Notes: generated from the letters alone by a model not told the origin. A stretch of DNA of 64,000 bases from Sinorhizobium garamanticum (GCF_029892065.1 NZ_CP120373.1:2115001-2179000), one strand, 5' to 3'; positions 53,977 through 63,450 are shown, counted from the stretch's first letter. Numbers and translations are program-made.

Positions 53977-54300
53977 TCAGTCCCGGTTGCGTGGGGCCGG
54001 GCGGGACCAGATGAGGGAGTAGCCCTTGCCGTCCTCGTCGTCGAAGAGGTTGGCGTAGATCGGGGCGGTGAAGCTCGGATCGTCGAGCTTGAGGCCGAGA
54101 TAGTCGCGGCCTTCGTTCGAGCGCTTGGCCCAGGCGGCGCCGATCTCGGCGCGGCCGACGAAGACCCGGTGGCTGGGGGCGTTCTCGCTGGCCTGGTCCA
54201 TCTCGGGGACGATGCGGACGTTCTTGGCCTGGACCGAGAGGGTGACGATCTCGCCGACGAATTCGTTGCCGGACTTCTTGAAGGTGCCGATAGTCGCCAT
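53977..54300 (-). CDS. DUF736 family protein (second copy)
   Basis: The 107-residue protein MATIGTFKKSGNEFVGEIVTLSVQAKNVRIVPEMDQASENAPSHRVFVGRAEIGAAWAKRS is a typical DUF736 protein. It is clearly diverged from the copy at 48386. It has a good ribosome site (AAGGAGAACTACC) upstream. Function unknown. Confidence 0.92.
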   Translation of the reverse strand: MATIGTFKKSGNEFVGEIVTLSVQAKNVRIVPEMDQASENAPSHRVFVGRAEIGAAWAKRSNEGRDYLGLKLDDPSFTAPIYANLFDDEDGKGYSLIWSRPAPRNRD

Positions 54301-54992
54301 GGTAGTTCTCCTTGATCTGCTGTTTCGAGCCCGCGCCCATCGCGGCCTCGATGGCGATCGACCGGCCGGAGACGAGCGCCGGCGCACCCCGTGAGGGGCC
54401 CGACAGCAAAGGAGGAACTTTCTTGTCTCGCGAGGAATGGGCTTCAGCCCAGGGGAAGAAAGTTTCGACGCCGCTGTTGCGCCATAGGCGATCGAGGCTT
54501 TAGCCGGTCTTCGGCCAGATCAGGCCATTGAGGAGGCCGCCGGGGAGCGGGTGACTACCAGCTCGGGATCAAGGACGAACATGGCGACCTGGCTTCGCCT
54601 TCACGGCTCCGGTATCGCTCGCGGCATCATTATCGTCGTCCCGGCCAGGCTCGAACGCCTGTCCCAGACTGGTGAGCCGGCGACCGCGCCGCCACCGATC
54701 GAGACCTCCGGCGCGCCGTCGAGACCGGCCGCCCATGTCGACTGCACTCGCGACGGTGCCCCTCATGCGCCGGGCGTCGATCTGAGCCTCAAGCCGCCCA
54801 ACGCACCGGCTTCGGATGACGGCGCTCGCGCGGGGTGCCTCTCCCTCCCGATCTCGCCTCTCGCTGCCATTGGCTCCACGGGCCTTTCGCATCCCCGGCC
54901 CGGTTACCGCCGGGCGGGGCCAATTGCATCAACTGCGTTCGGGTTGGAGCCTCCGACCGATGCTGAACAGGAGATGCTTTGATAGGATTGCA
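54301..54992. other. interval without a supportable gene
   Basis: Overlapping open frames on both strands (for example 54551-54982 +) have Pro/Arg/Ala-rich composition typical of GC-rich shadow frames and match no family I know. No RNA or repeat was recognised apart from the DUF736 upstream region. Confidence 0.4.
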
Positions 54993-55433
54993 TCACGACA
55001 ATCTGGCCGATTGAGCAGTGTCTCCGCTCAGGGGCATCGCGACGAGGCGCGCAAACGCGCAGACGCCAACGGCGATCGCCCCGACAATGGAGAAGGCGAT
55101 CTGCCAGCCTTCCGACGGCATGGTGAGCTTCACGATGCCAAGCGTGGCGTGGTAGCCGGCGAGGACGGCTGGCGCGACGAATGCCGCTGCGACCAGCAGG
55201 CGCAGCCAGAGCGCGTGGACAAAGGCGAGCGGGAGCTGACCAACGACAAGCGTCAGTCCGGCGGCGACGATGCCGACGATGATCCCGCCGGGCCAGCCAG
55301 CGCCGGACTGATAAGCCCAGGTGCCGGCGGTGATGCCCGCAAAAAGGGGAAGAGCAAAAACGGCGAGATTGAAGAGCAGCCAGCACATGACGCCGATGGC
55401 GGCGAAGCTGGCGATGATGGCAAGAATAATCAT
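54993..55433 (-). CDS. small multi-pass membrane protein
   Basis: The 146-residue protein has four predicted membrane segments (ILAIIASFAAIGVMCWLLFNLAVFALPLFAG, GGIIVGIVAAGLTLVVG, LLVAAAFVAPAVLAGY, IAFSIVGAIAVGVCAFA). The ATG at 55433 has GGGAG upstream; 55448 is an alternative. From memory, similar proteins are carried on related conjugative elements, but no function is known. Confidence 0.7.
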   Translation of the reverse strand: MIILAIIASFAAIGVMCWLLFNLAVFALPLFAGITAGTWAYQSGAGWPGGIIVGIVAAGLTLVVGQLPLAFVHALWLRLLVAAAFVAPAVLAGYHATLGIVKLTMPSEGWQIAFSIVGAIAVGVCAFARLVAMPLSGDTAQSARLS

Positions 55434-55580
55434 GGTGGTGTCTCCCATGGAAAGCAGCGACAAGCGCGCCTCCACCACCACCACCACGGCGCAACTCGAA
55501 ATATAGCCGAAGAAGATCAGCGGCGGGAGCGGGAATTTGCTCGCAATTCCCGCTGGCGCTTGAGCAATGCCTCCGCCTCG

Positions 55581-55748
55581 TCATGAGGCGAAGGGATCGA
55601 TCTCGCGGATGATCTCTGAGCTGTCGCCGTCGTATTCGTTAGCTGGCAGGACTGAGAGGCTGCCATCGCCGGCGCGGAAGATCACGATGGCGACCATGAG
55701 GGTGGAAGCGAGGCTGAAGGCGAAGGCGTGAGCGTCGTTGAGGGACAT
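55581..55748 (-). CDS. small conserved element-borne protein
   Basis: A 55-residue protein, MSLNDAHAFAFSLASTLMVAIVIFRAGDGSLSVLPANEYDGDSSEIIREIDPFAS, with one hydrophobic segment and an acidic tail. GGAG lies upstream of the ATG at 55748. It reads like a real small protein, but its role is unknown. Confidence 0.6.
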   Translation of the reverse strand: MSLNDAHAFAFSLASTLMVAIVIFRAGDGSLSVLPANEYDGDSSEIIREIDPFAS

Positions 55749-56212
55749 CGTTTCGGCTCCTGTTTCAGGGCGGGGGACCACCCCCCGCGCGACAGGCGCC
55801 CGATGTGTCTGGCTGTTGGCCGCAATCACCGCGGAGGCGAAGCCTCAAGGCCGCACGCTCGCGAGCGGACCCTTTACGGGTTGATGGCGACAGGCCGGCG
55901 GCCGGACCAAGGATCAGCGGATGGACGCGGGGGTGGTGTTCTGTCCGTCAGGGGCTGACGAGATCTGAGCTCGCAGGTTCGCTCTCCCACAGAGGCCTCG
56001 CCCACGTGGTTCGTCGCGCCACAACGCCAGCGATGGCCATCTTGAGGCCGGTCCCAAGATAACCCCGGCGAGTAGCTGAAAGACGTGATGCGCCCTCCCC
56101 CTGAAAGCTGGAGCAAGCGGTCGTCGGCGAACTCGCGCACCAGTCTATGCACGCGCCGCGCATATTGCCGTTACGGGAAAGCCCGCCTGAGCTGCTGCCG
56201 ATCGTCGAACGC
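55749..56212. other. interval between the transfer-linked genes and the importer operon
   Basis: No frame with recognisable protein character, no RNA gene and no Zur-like palindrome was seen. It probably contains the 3' end of the importer operon and the promoter for the small genes on its left. Confidence 0.4.
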
Positions 56213-58000
56213 TTACCGCGTTGTACGGCGGCGTCGGAAGGTACCGACGAAACCAGACAACGATACCGCCAGTACGGACAGGAGCACGAGAGCCAGCGTC
56301 GGTATCAGAACGGCCCAAGGCGCGCGCTCAAGGTAGGGCATCCCCTCGGCGAGCACGAGGCCCCATTCCGGCGAGGGCGGACGGGGGCCAAGCCCCAGGA
56401 ATCCGAGAGCCGCAAGGGCGAGAGCCGTACCCGGCAGGCGAAGCATCGCGTGCCGGAACACGGGACCGGCGACAGCCGGCAGGACATATCGGCTCATTAG
56501 GCGCATACGGCCCACACCCAGGATTGGCGTGATCCTGACATGTGGCTGCGCCATTACCTCGGAGACGAGAGCGGCAGTATGGGCCGCGAGCGGTGCCCAA
56601 GCGACAGCGGTGACCGCGATCATGGCGCCGCTCGCGCTCGGTCCTATGATCCCCGCCACGACGAGGCCGGCGATGATAGGCGGCGTGCCCTTTGTGATTT
56701 CGATCGGACCGGCGGCGAGGCGTGGCGCCATGCCGACAGCCAGCCCCAGGGTCAGTGACAGGAAGACGACGACCAGCGCCATACCGATCGTCGAAAGCGC
56801 TCCGTGGCCGACGCGTGCAAGAATGTCGCGACCGATCCCGTCGGCGCCGAGTGGCAAGGCAAGGCTTGGCGGCTGCAGGCGCACGAAAGCGGAGGTGAAC
56901 GGGTCCCGGCCGAGCCCGGCAGCGATCAGCACGAGAAGCATGGCCCCAACGACCGCCGGCACGACCCAGGAGGGGCGGTATGCGCTGCTGTCAGCACGTG
57001 GCACCGGCAATGCGCCAAGCTCGAGCGCGCGGCCGAGCAGCAGTGCTCGGCCGATATTGGCCATGCTTCCAAGGAAGACCGCAATCGCAAGCAGGATGAG
57101 AATGCCCGTCTGGAGCGCCGGCAAATCCTGCGCCGACGCAGCGCCGAGCGTCGCGCGCCCGAGGCCTGGGATCGAGAACACTTGCTCGACGGCGATCGCG
57201 CCGCCCGTCAGCCCGACCATCACCATTCCCACCTGCGGCATCAGGCTCGGAAGGGTTCGACGAAAGACCGCGAGTGCGATCCTCCAGCGAGGGAAGCCTG
57301 CGACGCTCCAGGTCGCGACCCATCGCTCGGAAAACGTCGCCGACAATCCATCGCTGAAGAGGCGTCCGAGCAAGCCGCCGGCCGGCAACCCAAGCGCAAG
57401 CGCTGGAAGCACGGCGTAAACCGGGCCGCGCCAGCCATAGGGTGGAAACCATTTGAGCCAGGCGGCAAAGACGACAAGCAGGATCGAGGAGAGCAGGAAC
57501 TCGGGTAATGCCGTGAGGGCCGCTCCCGCGGCGCCTGAAGAGCGGCCGAGATTGCCGCGGAGACCTTGGTGCATTGTCGGAGAACAAAGAAGCGCCGCAG
57601 TGGTCGCCGCGACCAGCATCGCGCATGCCATCAGCGTCAGCGAGACCTGCGCAGCATTCAGCATTCCCGGCAGAACAGGAGCGCCCGAAATCCAGGACGT
57701 CCCCGCGTCACCCTCGAGCAGACCGAGGAGCCAGGTCCTGAGTTTCTCGATAGGGCCGAGGTCGAGGCCGAGCTGTCTCCTGATCGCCGCGAGCGCCTCT
57801 GGCGTTGCCTCCTGTTCGCCGGAGCGGGCGCGCAGGATGCTGAGCGCCGGATCGCGCCCCGAAAGCCAGGGCAGCAATCCGACGAGGATGAGAACGGCGG
57901 TGAGCGTCGTTGCCCGTGAAAGGGCTGGAACGAAGGGCAGCAACCGTCTCGTCAGCAGGCGCGACGGCGAGGACGAGGCCATGACATCGGTTGGCGCCAT
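56213..58000 (-). CDS. fused double permease of a peptide/nickel-type ABC importer
   Basis: The 595-residue protein joins two permeases that are usually separate. The first half is DppB/NikB-like (GLDLGPIEKLRTWLLGLLEGDAGTSW, then the coupling loop GAAIAVEQVFSIPGLGRATLGAASAQDLP). The second half is DppC/NikC-like (LGADGIGRDILARVGHGALSTIGMALVVVF, then ITPILGVGRMRLMSRYVLPAV). About 11-12 membrane segments are expected. It would form the complete inner-membrane channel alone. The ATG at 58000 lies 4 bases after the binding-protein stop. Confidence 0.88.
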   Translation of the reverse strand: MAPTDVMASSSPSRLLTRRLLPFVPALSRATTLTAVLILVGLLPWLSGRDPALSILRARSGEQEATPEALAAIRRQLGLDLGPIEKLRTWLLGLLEGDAGTSWISGAPVLPGMLNAAQVSLTLMACAMLVAATTAALLCSPTMHQGLRGNLGRSSGAAGAALTALPEFLLSSILLVVFAAWLKWFPPYGWRGPVYAVLPALALGLPAGGLLGRLFSDGLSATFSERWVATWSVAGFPRWRIALAVFRRTLPSLMPQVGMVMVGLTGGAIAVEQVFSIPGLGRATLGAASAQDLPALQTGILILLAIAVFLGSMANIGRALLLGRALELGALPVPRADSSAYRPSWVVPAVVGAMLLVLIAAGLGRDPFTSAFVRLQPPSLALPLGADGIGRDILARVGHGALSTIGMALVVVFLSLTLGLAVGMAPRLAAGPIEITKGTPPIIAGLVVAGIIGPSASGAMIAVTAVAWAPLAAHTAALVSEVMAQPHVRITPILGVGRMRLMSRYVLPAVAGPVFRHAMLRLPGTALALAALGFLGLGPRPPSPEWGLVLAEGMPYLERAPWAVLIPTLALVLLSVLAVSLSGFVGTFRRRRTTR

Positions 58001-58004
58001 CGTG

Positions 58005-59528
58005 CTAGTCCGCTTGCTGGCCGGATGCGATTGCCGTCCGTTCGGTAATGAGCGTCCGTTCGCGCGGATCACGTTCAGCCGCGGTGACGCGCTTGGATTC
58101 GCCCTGGATGACGCGCTCGTGGAGCATCGGGATGGCAGCATCGGTCGCGAGGATCGCACTCTCTGCATCGATGATGGCCTGGCGGCGTGCGGGACCGGAG
58201 GACAGCGCCGCGGCTCGACGCAATACCTCGTCAACGTCCGCGTTGCAGAGTTGGGAGATGTTGAAGGATCCGGCACAGGCAAAATCGCTGTACATGTAGG
58301 CGACGGGATCGCCGGAATCGAGAACGGTCGCGCGAGAGAGGATGAAGGCGTCGAACTTTCCGGCGAGCGCATCCGCCTCGATATGCGCATATTGGCGCAC
58401 TTCCTGTTTCACCTTGAACCCTGCCTTGGTGAGCTGTTGCTCAAGCAGAACGGCGACCTCCGGGAGCTCGGCGCGGTCGGAGAATGTCGCAAGGGTGATC
58501 TCGACACCGTTCGGGTTCGACACCTGCGTGCGATCCGGAATCGGACGGCGCAGTTCGGCGGCCCAGGGAAGCGCTGGCCCGAGCAGCCCCGCGGCGATGT
58601 CCGCGCGGCCCTCGTAGACGGTTTTGACGATCGCTTCGCGGTCGATCGCCTCACGGATGGCGGCCCGTAGACCGGGATCGGTGAGCGGGCCGGACTTGGT
58701 GTTCAGATAAAGCGTGTTGGTTCTCGGCATCGGCACTTCGTGCACGAGCGCAGGATCGAGAAGGGCCACCTGCGAGACCGGAACCGCCTCGACGACATCG
58801 GCCGCGCCGGTTCTGAGGGCGGCAGCGCGGGCCGTTCCATCGGGCACATAATCGGCATCGATACCGGCGAGCTTTGCCTTTTCGCCCCAATAATTCTCGA
58901 AACGGTCCAGCCTCGCGCTTTCTGTTCCCTTGATCTCTTTCAGCACGAACGGGCCGGTGCCCGCCTCGATTGGGATGACGCGGCCGTCGGGGCCATACGC
59001 TCTCGCTGCGAGAATGGCGAGCTGCGGGCTCGAGAGGCGGTTAGGGATCAGAGCATCCTCGTTTGCAGTGCGCACGATGATTGCGTTCTCGCCGTCGGCC
59101 TCGACGGTCATGGCGATGCCGTCGAGGATGCGCGGCTTAGGCGCCGCCTTGGTCGCGGCGGTGAGGGCCTGAACAACCCGCTCCACGGTAAGGTCGGTTC
59201 CGTCGTGGAACTTGACTCCCTTGCGAATGACGAAACGCCACGTCTTGGGATCGATCTGCTTCCATTCGGTCGCGAGGAAAGGCTGGGGATCTCCCAAGGC
59301 ATCAAGCCTGATCAGCGTTTCGGCCGTGCTCCAGCGGGACAGCTTGAAGGCATCGTCGGACAGCGGCGTCAAACCGGAGCGGGGCGGTTGGAGCATCGCG
59401 ACACGGACGCGTGCATCTGACTGGGGGGCGGATGTTCCTGCGACCTTGTCGTCGTCGGAACACGCGGCGAGCAGGACGGAGGTTGCGAGGATGACGGGCA
59501 GCGATAGCGTGATGGTGCGGGATTTCAC
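58005..59528 (-). CDS. solute-binding lipoprotein of a peptide/nickel-type ABC importer
   Basis: The 507-residue lipoprotein has signal and lipobox (VILATSVLLAACSDDD) and an SBP_bac_5 fold (WKQIDPKTWRFVIRKGVKFHDGTDLTVERVVQAL, GTGPFVLKEIKG, LRAAIREAIDREAIV). It binds a peptide, nickel-chelate or opine-type metallophore; Zur-box context favours a metal chelate (inference). A GTG start at 59528 overlaps the stop of the 79-residue gene upstream. Confidence 0.88.
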   Translation of the reverse strand: MKSRTITLSLPVILATSVLLAACSDDDKVAGTSAPQSDARVRVAMLQPPRSGLTPLSDDAFKLSRWSTAETLIRLDALGDPQPFLATEWKQIDPKTWRFVIRKGVKFHDGTDLTVERVVQALTAATKAAPKPRILDGIAMTVEADGENAIIVRTANEDALIPNRLSSPQLAILAARAYGPDGRVIPIEAGTGPFVLKEIKGTESARLDRFENYWGEKAKLAGIDADYVPDGTARAAALRTGAADVVEAVPVSQVALLDPALVHEVPMPRTNTLYLNTKSGPLTDPGLRAAIREAIDREAIVKTVYEGRADIAAGLLGPALPWAAELRRPIPDRTQVSNPNGVEITLATFSDRAELPEVAVLLEQQLTKAGFKVKQEVRQYAHIEADALAGKFDAFILSRATVLDSGDPVAYMYSDFACAGSFNISQLCNADVDEVLRRAAALSSGPARRQAIIDAESAILATDAAIPMLHERVIQGESKRVTAAERDPRERTLITERTAIASGQQAD

Positions 59529-59764
59529 CGGAGGGACTCCTTTGAGATGGAAGCGAGGTTGAAGGGAGTGAACTGGAGAGTGACGGCGAGCGCGGCGGGC
59601 GGCGGAACGGCCGGCATCGAGCGCAGGCCCGACAACGGCGTTGCCGGGACACGATCGCGAGGTGGAAAGCCGATGTTGAAGACGAGCCGGTTTGCGAGAA
59701 GAATTTGTGGGCTGGGCGGAACCTCAACGATCTTTCCAGCCCCGGTCGGGGCTGAGGCGATCAT
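59525..59764 (-). CDS. 79-residue unknown protein inside the Zur-controlled importer operon
   Basis: The frame overlaps the ATPase stop (ATGA at its start) and the binding-protein start (GTGA at its end) by 4 bases each. Such double coupling argues for a real gene. The protein is rich in Pro, Ala and Leu, has no Cys or His, no signal peptide and no membrane helix (for example ILLANRLVFNIGFPPRDR). No family is recognised. It might be a peptide precursor, an assembly factor or a translational coupler. Confidence 0.6.
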   Translation of the reverse strand: MIASAPTGAGKIVEVPPSPQILLANRLVFNIGFPPRDRVPATPLSGLRSMPAVPPPAALAVTLQFTPFNLASISKESLR

Positions 59765-60621
59765 TGGGGATGTCCTGCTCCCGCTTCGACCGTTGGCCGC
59801 CGCTTGCCAGGGTCCGGCAATGGGCGAACGGCGTTGATCAGATCCGCGGTTCGCGGATGCCTCGGATCGCGGAGCAGTTCCGCGGTTGGACGATCTTCAA
59901 CGATCTCGCCGTCGTCCATGACGAGCGTGCGCTGGCAGAACTTCGCAACAACCGACAGATCATGGGAAACGATGAGAAGGCCCGTCCCGTTGGTTTCGCA
60001 CAGGCGCCTGAGCACGTCCACGACCTGAGACCGGATGGGAAGATCGAGGCCGCTCAGCGGCTCGTCGGCGAGCAGATATCCAGGACGGGTTGCAAGGGCT
60101 CGGGCGATGGCGACGCGTTGAGCCTGCCCGCCGGAAAGTTCAAGCGGGCGCCGGTCGAGGAATCGGCGGTCGAGGCCGACCTCCTCGAGAACCTTCGCAG
60201 CGCGTTCGAAGGGATCGCAATCAACCCGCAACCGTGTCAGCGGTTCGGCGACGAGCGCCTGGACTGTCATTGCGGGATCGAGTGAGGACGCCGGATCCTG
60301 CGGAATGTACTGCACGGCCTTTCGATACCAGCGCAAGGCGGCAACCGAGCTCGGCCGCACCAGCTTCCGCTGGCAGAGGATGGTGCCGGCATCCGGCTCC
60401 TCGATCGCGAGCAGCGAGCGCAGGAGCGTGGTCTTGCCGGATCCCGACATCCCGACCAGTCCGACACGCTCGCCCGGATAAAGCCGAAGGCAAATGTCCT
60501 TCATCACCAGCTTGCTTTTTGCCGGCTTCCAGAAGGCGTGCCTTGGCAGCCTAACGCTCTTCGCGAGCTTGTCAGCGGAGAGGAAGGAGCCGTCATCGTT
60601 GAGGGGAGAAGCGCTCTGCAT
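59761..60621 (-). CDS. second ATPase of the peptide/nickel-type ABC importer (DppF-like)
   Basis: The 286-residue ATPase has Walker A GMSGSGKTTLLRSLL, VQYIPQDPASSLDPAMTV, signature LSGGQAQRVAIARAL, Walker B LLADEPLSGLD and IVSHDLSVV. It pairs with the ATPase encoded upstream. Its ATG follows the stop of that gene directly, and its own end overlaps the small 79-residue gene. Confidence 0.92.
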   Translation of the reverse strand: MQSASPLNDDGSFLSADKLAKSVRLPRHAFWKPAKSKLVMKDICLRLYPGERVGLVGMSGSGKTTLLRSLLAIEEPDAGTILCQRKLVRPSSVAALRWYRKAVQYIPQDPASSLDPAMTVQALVAEPLTRLRVDCDPFERAAKVLEEVGLDRRFLDRRPLELSGGQAQRVAIARALATRPGYLLADEPLSGLDLPIRSQVVDVLRRLCETNGTGLLIVSHDLSVVAKFCQRTLVMDDGEIVEDRPTAELLRDPRHPRTADLINAVRPLPDPGKRRPTVEAGAGHPQ

Positions 60622-61449
60622 TCAGGCCCCCGCAGCGAGCGTCGGTTCGGTGGCACGTGGCGCGAGCCCAATGCCGTCACGGGCGGCAGCAACAAGCTCC
60701 CTGGTGAAGCTGTGCTGTGGGTCGGCGATAAGCGCATCGACGCGGTTGCTTTCGACGAGCGTGCCCCGTTCGATGACGATCGCGCGCTCGCAGAGCTCTG
60801 AGGCCGCACAAAGGTCGTGCGTGATGAAGAGCAGAGCCGGCGTGCCGGTGCGCCCAGTGCTTTCCTTCAGAACGCGAAGCACCTGCGCTTGCGTGACGAC
60901 ATCGAGCGCGGTCGTCGGTTCGTCGGCGACGAGCAGCGGCGTCTTGCAGGCGAGCGCGAGCGCGATGCAGACCCTTTGGCGTTGACCGCCGGAGAGCTCA
61001 GCAGGGGATCGGCGAACGATCTGGCCTGGATCGGGAAGAGCCATCGCGTCCAGAAGTTCGATCGCGGCCTGGAGGGCTGCGCGTGGCGAGAGATCGTGCA
61101 GGCGGCGGAATGGCTCCTGGAGCTGAGAGCCGATCGACACCAGGGGATTGAGTGCCGAAAAGGAGTCCTGAAACACCATGCCGACGCGCACGTCGATGGG
61201 GCGACGCGCGGCGGGCAGGTCAATAACTTCGCGTCCCTGGACCCGGATGCTTCCTTGCGCGCATGCGCTGGCTGGAAGAAGCCCGAGGATGGCGCCTGCC
61301 GTGAGGGACTTGCCCGAACCCGAAGCTCCGAGAAGGCAAACACGCTCGCCCGGGAACACGTTGAATGAGAGTCCGTCGACGACGCGCTGAGTTCCGATCA
61401 GAACACGCAACTCTCGTACGGACAGGATTGGTTTGGGGACCGGCTCCAA
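60622..61449 (-). CDS. first ATPase of the peptide/nickel-type ABC importer (DppD-like)
   Basis: The 275-residue ATPase has Walker A GASGSGKSLTAGAILGLL, VGMVFQDSFSALNPLVSIGSQL, signature LSGGQRQRVCIALAL, Walker B LLVADEPTTALD and FITHDLCAA. It is the first gene of the operon. A TTG at 61449 is the apparent start, with no clear ribosome site. The Zur box at 61485-61506 lies 35 bases upstream. Confidence 0.9.
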   Translation of the reverse strand: MEPVPKPILSVRELRVLIGTQRVVDGLSFNVFPGERVCLLGASGSGKSLTAGAILGLLPASACAQGSIRVQGREVIDLPAARRPIDVRVGMVFQDSFSALNPLVSIGSQLQEPFRRLHDLSPRAALQAAIELLDAMALPDPGQIVRRSPAELSGGQRQRVCIALALACKTPLLVADEPTTALDVVTQAQVLRVLKESTGRTGTPALLFITHDLCAASELCERAIVIERGTLVESNRVDALIADPQHSFTRELVAAARDGIGLAPRATEPTLAAGA

Positions 61450-61484
61450 AATTACAACTAACCCGAAAAATTGTCATCTTAACA

Positions 61485-61506
61485 GCGATACGTTATAACA
61501 TTGCAA
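61485..61506. promoter_or_regulatory. Zur box upstream of the peptide/nickel-type importer operon
   Basis: GATACGTTA and TAACATTGCAA surround the shared GTTATAAC centre. It ends 262 bases before the divergent PAS-LuxR gene at 61768, so control of the importer operon is the main inference. Interval 61507-61767 shows no gene. Confidence 0.8.
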
Positions 61507-61767
61507 TTGGCAAGCTACGCGGGCCGTAAATCAATGACAGGGCGGCCTCGCATGTGAGCAGCCGTCGTTTGTAACACCGCCTCACTAGCCCGAATGGTGA
61601 GGCGGTGCGCACTGCCGATAAGGACATTTCGCGCAGAAACAGACCAATCGCGCAGAATAGTGAAGGCGCTGCCTGGGCGCTGGTGCACCGATTGGCATTT
61701 TTGAAGCACGTGCTCTGCCTGCGGGATGAGGTGCGTCGCGTGACGGTAGGTAGGAGGAACCCTCTGG

Positions 61768-63297
61768 ATGAATCAAATGGCGCCAGATCGAGTCGCGTTG
61801 CAAAGCCAGGTCAATCGGCGTCAGCTGCAGACGATTATTGCGGGGCTTGGCGAGGGCATCATTCTTATTGATCCCCAGGACGGTATCGTCTGGGCGAACG
61901 AGAGTGCGCTTGCACTTCACAATGTCTCGGAACTCTTGGAGCTTGGTGTATCCGCGGCCGATTATCGTGAGCGTTTCGAGCTGAAATACCGGAACAACCA
62001 CGTTTTGGGTGCGGACCAGTATCCCGTCGATCGCCTCCAGGCGGGAGAGGAATTTCGTGACGTGATTGTCGAACTGGGACGGACGTCTTCAGGCGCGACA
62101 GAAGATCGACGACGGGTTTTGCAGTTTCGCGGCTTTGCCCTTCCCGACGCGAAGGGCAACCCGGAGTCATACGTTCTGGTTATCGAGAACGTTACTGAGA
62201 AGATCAGCGCCGAAGACCGGTTCGAGCGGACATTTGCGGCCAATCCCGCGCCGGCGATCATCTGCCGCTTGTCCGATCTGCGTTATGTCAGGGTCAATGC
62301 GGGCTTTTTGGCGATGGCGAGCTATAGCCGGGACGACCTCATCGGTCGGTCCGCCTATGAGTTCGACGTTTTGGAGAACGCGGAAAAGAAGGATGTCGCG
62401 CTCGCCAGTCTTCGCGACGGCCGGACTATTCCGCAAATGGAATCGACGGTTCGACTTCCCGACGGAAAAACCAAAGCCGTCATCGTTGCCGGCCAGCCGA
62501 TCGAGATCGGTGAAGAGAAATGCATGCTCTTCACCTTCATCGACATGGAGCCTCGCAAGCATATGGAGGACGCTCTGCGCCAGAGCGAGGAGCGCTTCGC
62601 CCGGTCGTTCAGGCTGACGCCGATTCCAACGATGCTGTCGACACGGGACGGCTTGCGCATTTTGGATGTCAACGACGCCTTCAAGACTGTGCTCGGCTAT
62701 GAACCGGCAGAGGTGATCGGGCGAACGAGCGCCGAACTGCCGATCTGGGTGGACAAGGCCGCGCGCAAGCACCTCGAAAGTGAGATCCAGGCGTCCGGCA
62801 GCTTACGCAAGGTCGAGGTGCAACTGCGCACGCCCCACGATGAAGTGCTCGACTGCCTCATCTCCGCAGAGACGGTCAGCATTCAGGACGAGGAATGCGT
62901 CCTGACGGTCATCCAGGACATCACCGAGCGCAAGCGCTCGGAAGAGGAGCTTATCGCGGCGATCGAGGCCGTGATGCAGGACACCTCCTGGTTCAGCCGG
63001 ACGATCATCGAGAAGCTCGCTCTTCTTCGTCGCCCTGGCTCGTCAGGCAAGCCGGAAGCAAGTCTATCTGATTTGACCCCGCGGGAACTCGAGGTACTCG
63101 GGCTCATGTGTCAGGGGCTCACCAATGCGGCGATCGTGAAGAAACTGGGTGTGACGCAGAATACCGTACGCAATCACATCGCTCGAATCTACGTGAAGAT
63201 CGATGTGCATGACAGGGCAGGCGCTGTCGTGTGGGCGCGCGAGCGCGGCTTTACTGGAAACCACAAACCAGGCCCGGTGCGGCCGGGGCCGCGCTGA
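61768..63297 (+). CDS. PAS-domain LuxR-type transcriptional regulator
   Basis: The 509-residue soluble protein has three PAS regions (GEGIILIDPQDGIVWANESAL near 28; NPAPAIICRLSDLRYVRVNAGFL near 168; TPIPTMLSTRDGLRILDVNDAF near 285). A LuxR helix-turn-helix follows: LSDLTPRELEVLGLMCQGLTNAAIVKKLGVTQNTVRNHIARIYVKIDVHDRAGAV. It would sense a small ligand, redox state or light and control unknown genes. No histidine kinase domain is present. It is followed within about 150 bases by a GAF-domain gene. Confidence 0.88.
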   Translation: MNQMAPDRVALQSQVNRRQLQTIIAGLGEGIILIDPQDGIVWANESALALHNVSELLELGVSAADYRERFELKYRNNHVLGADQYPVDRLQAGEEFRDVIVELGRTSSGATEDRRRVLQFRGFALPDAKGNPESYVLVIENVTEKISAEDRFERTFAANPAPAIICRLSDLRYVRVNAGFLAMASYSRDDLIGRSAYEFDVLENAEKKDVALASLRDGRTIPQMESTVRLPDGKTKAVIVAGQPIEIGEEKCMLFTFIDMEPRKHMEDALRQSEERFARSFRLTPIPTMLSTRDGLRILDVNDAFKTVLGYEPAEVIGRTSAELPIWVDKAARKHLESEIQASGSLRKVEVQLRTPHDEVLDCLISAETVSIQDEECVLTVIQDITERKRSEEELIAAIEAVMQDTSWFSRTIIEKLALLRRPGSSGKPEASLSDLTPRELEVLGLMCQGLTNAAIVKKLGVTQNTVRNHIARIYVKIDVHDRAGAVVWARERGFTGNHKPGPVRPGPR

Positions 63298-63450
63298 ATG
63301 ATGCAAATGTACTATGCTGCATGATCTGACCGGGTCTAGGGCGTAGGGCCGCAGAGCCGTAGTGAACGACTGCGGACACCCAAGGAGAGGTGCGTAGAGT
63401 TCGGCCACTCCTTCCTTCGGCGATGTGCGCGCGTTGGAGGGGCAGGTTTC

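Noticed and set aside
54551..54982. 143-residue + strand frame after the second DUF736 gene
   Set aside because: No motif, no good ribosome site and biased Pro/Arg/Ala composition; kept only as an unannotated interval.
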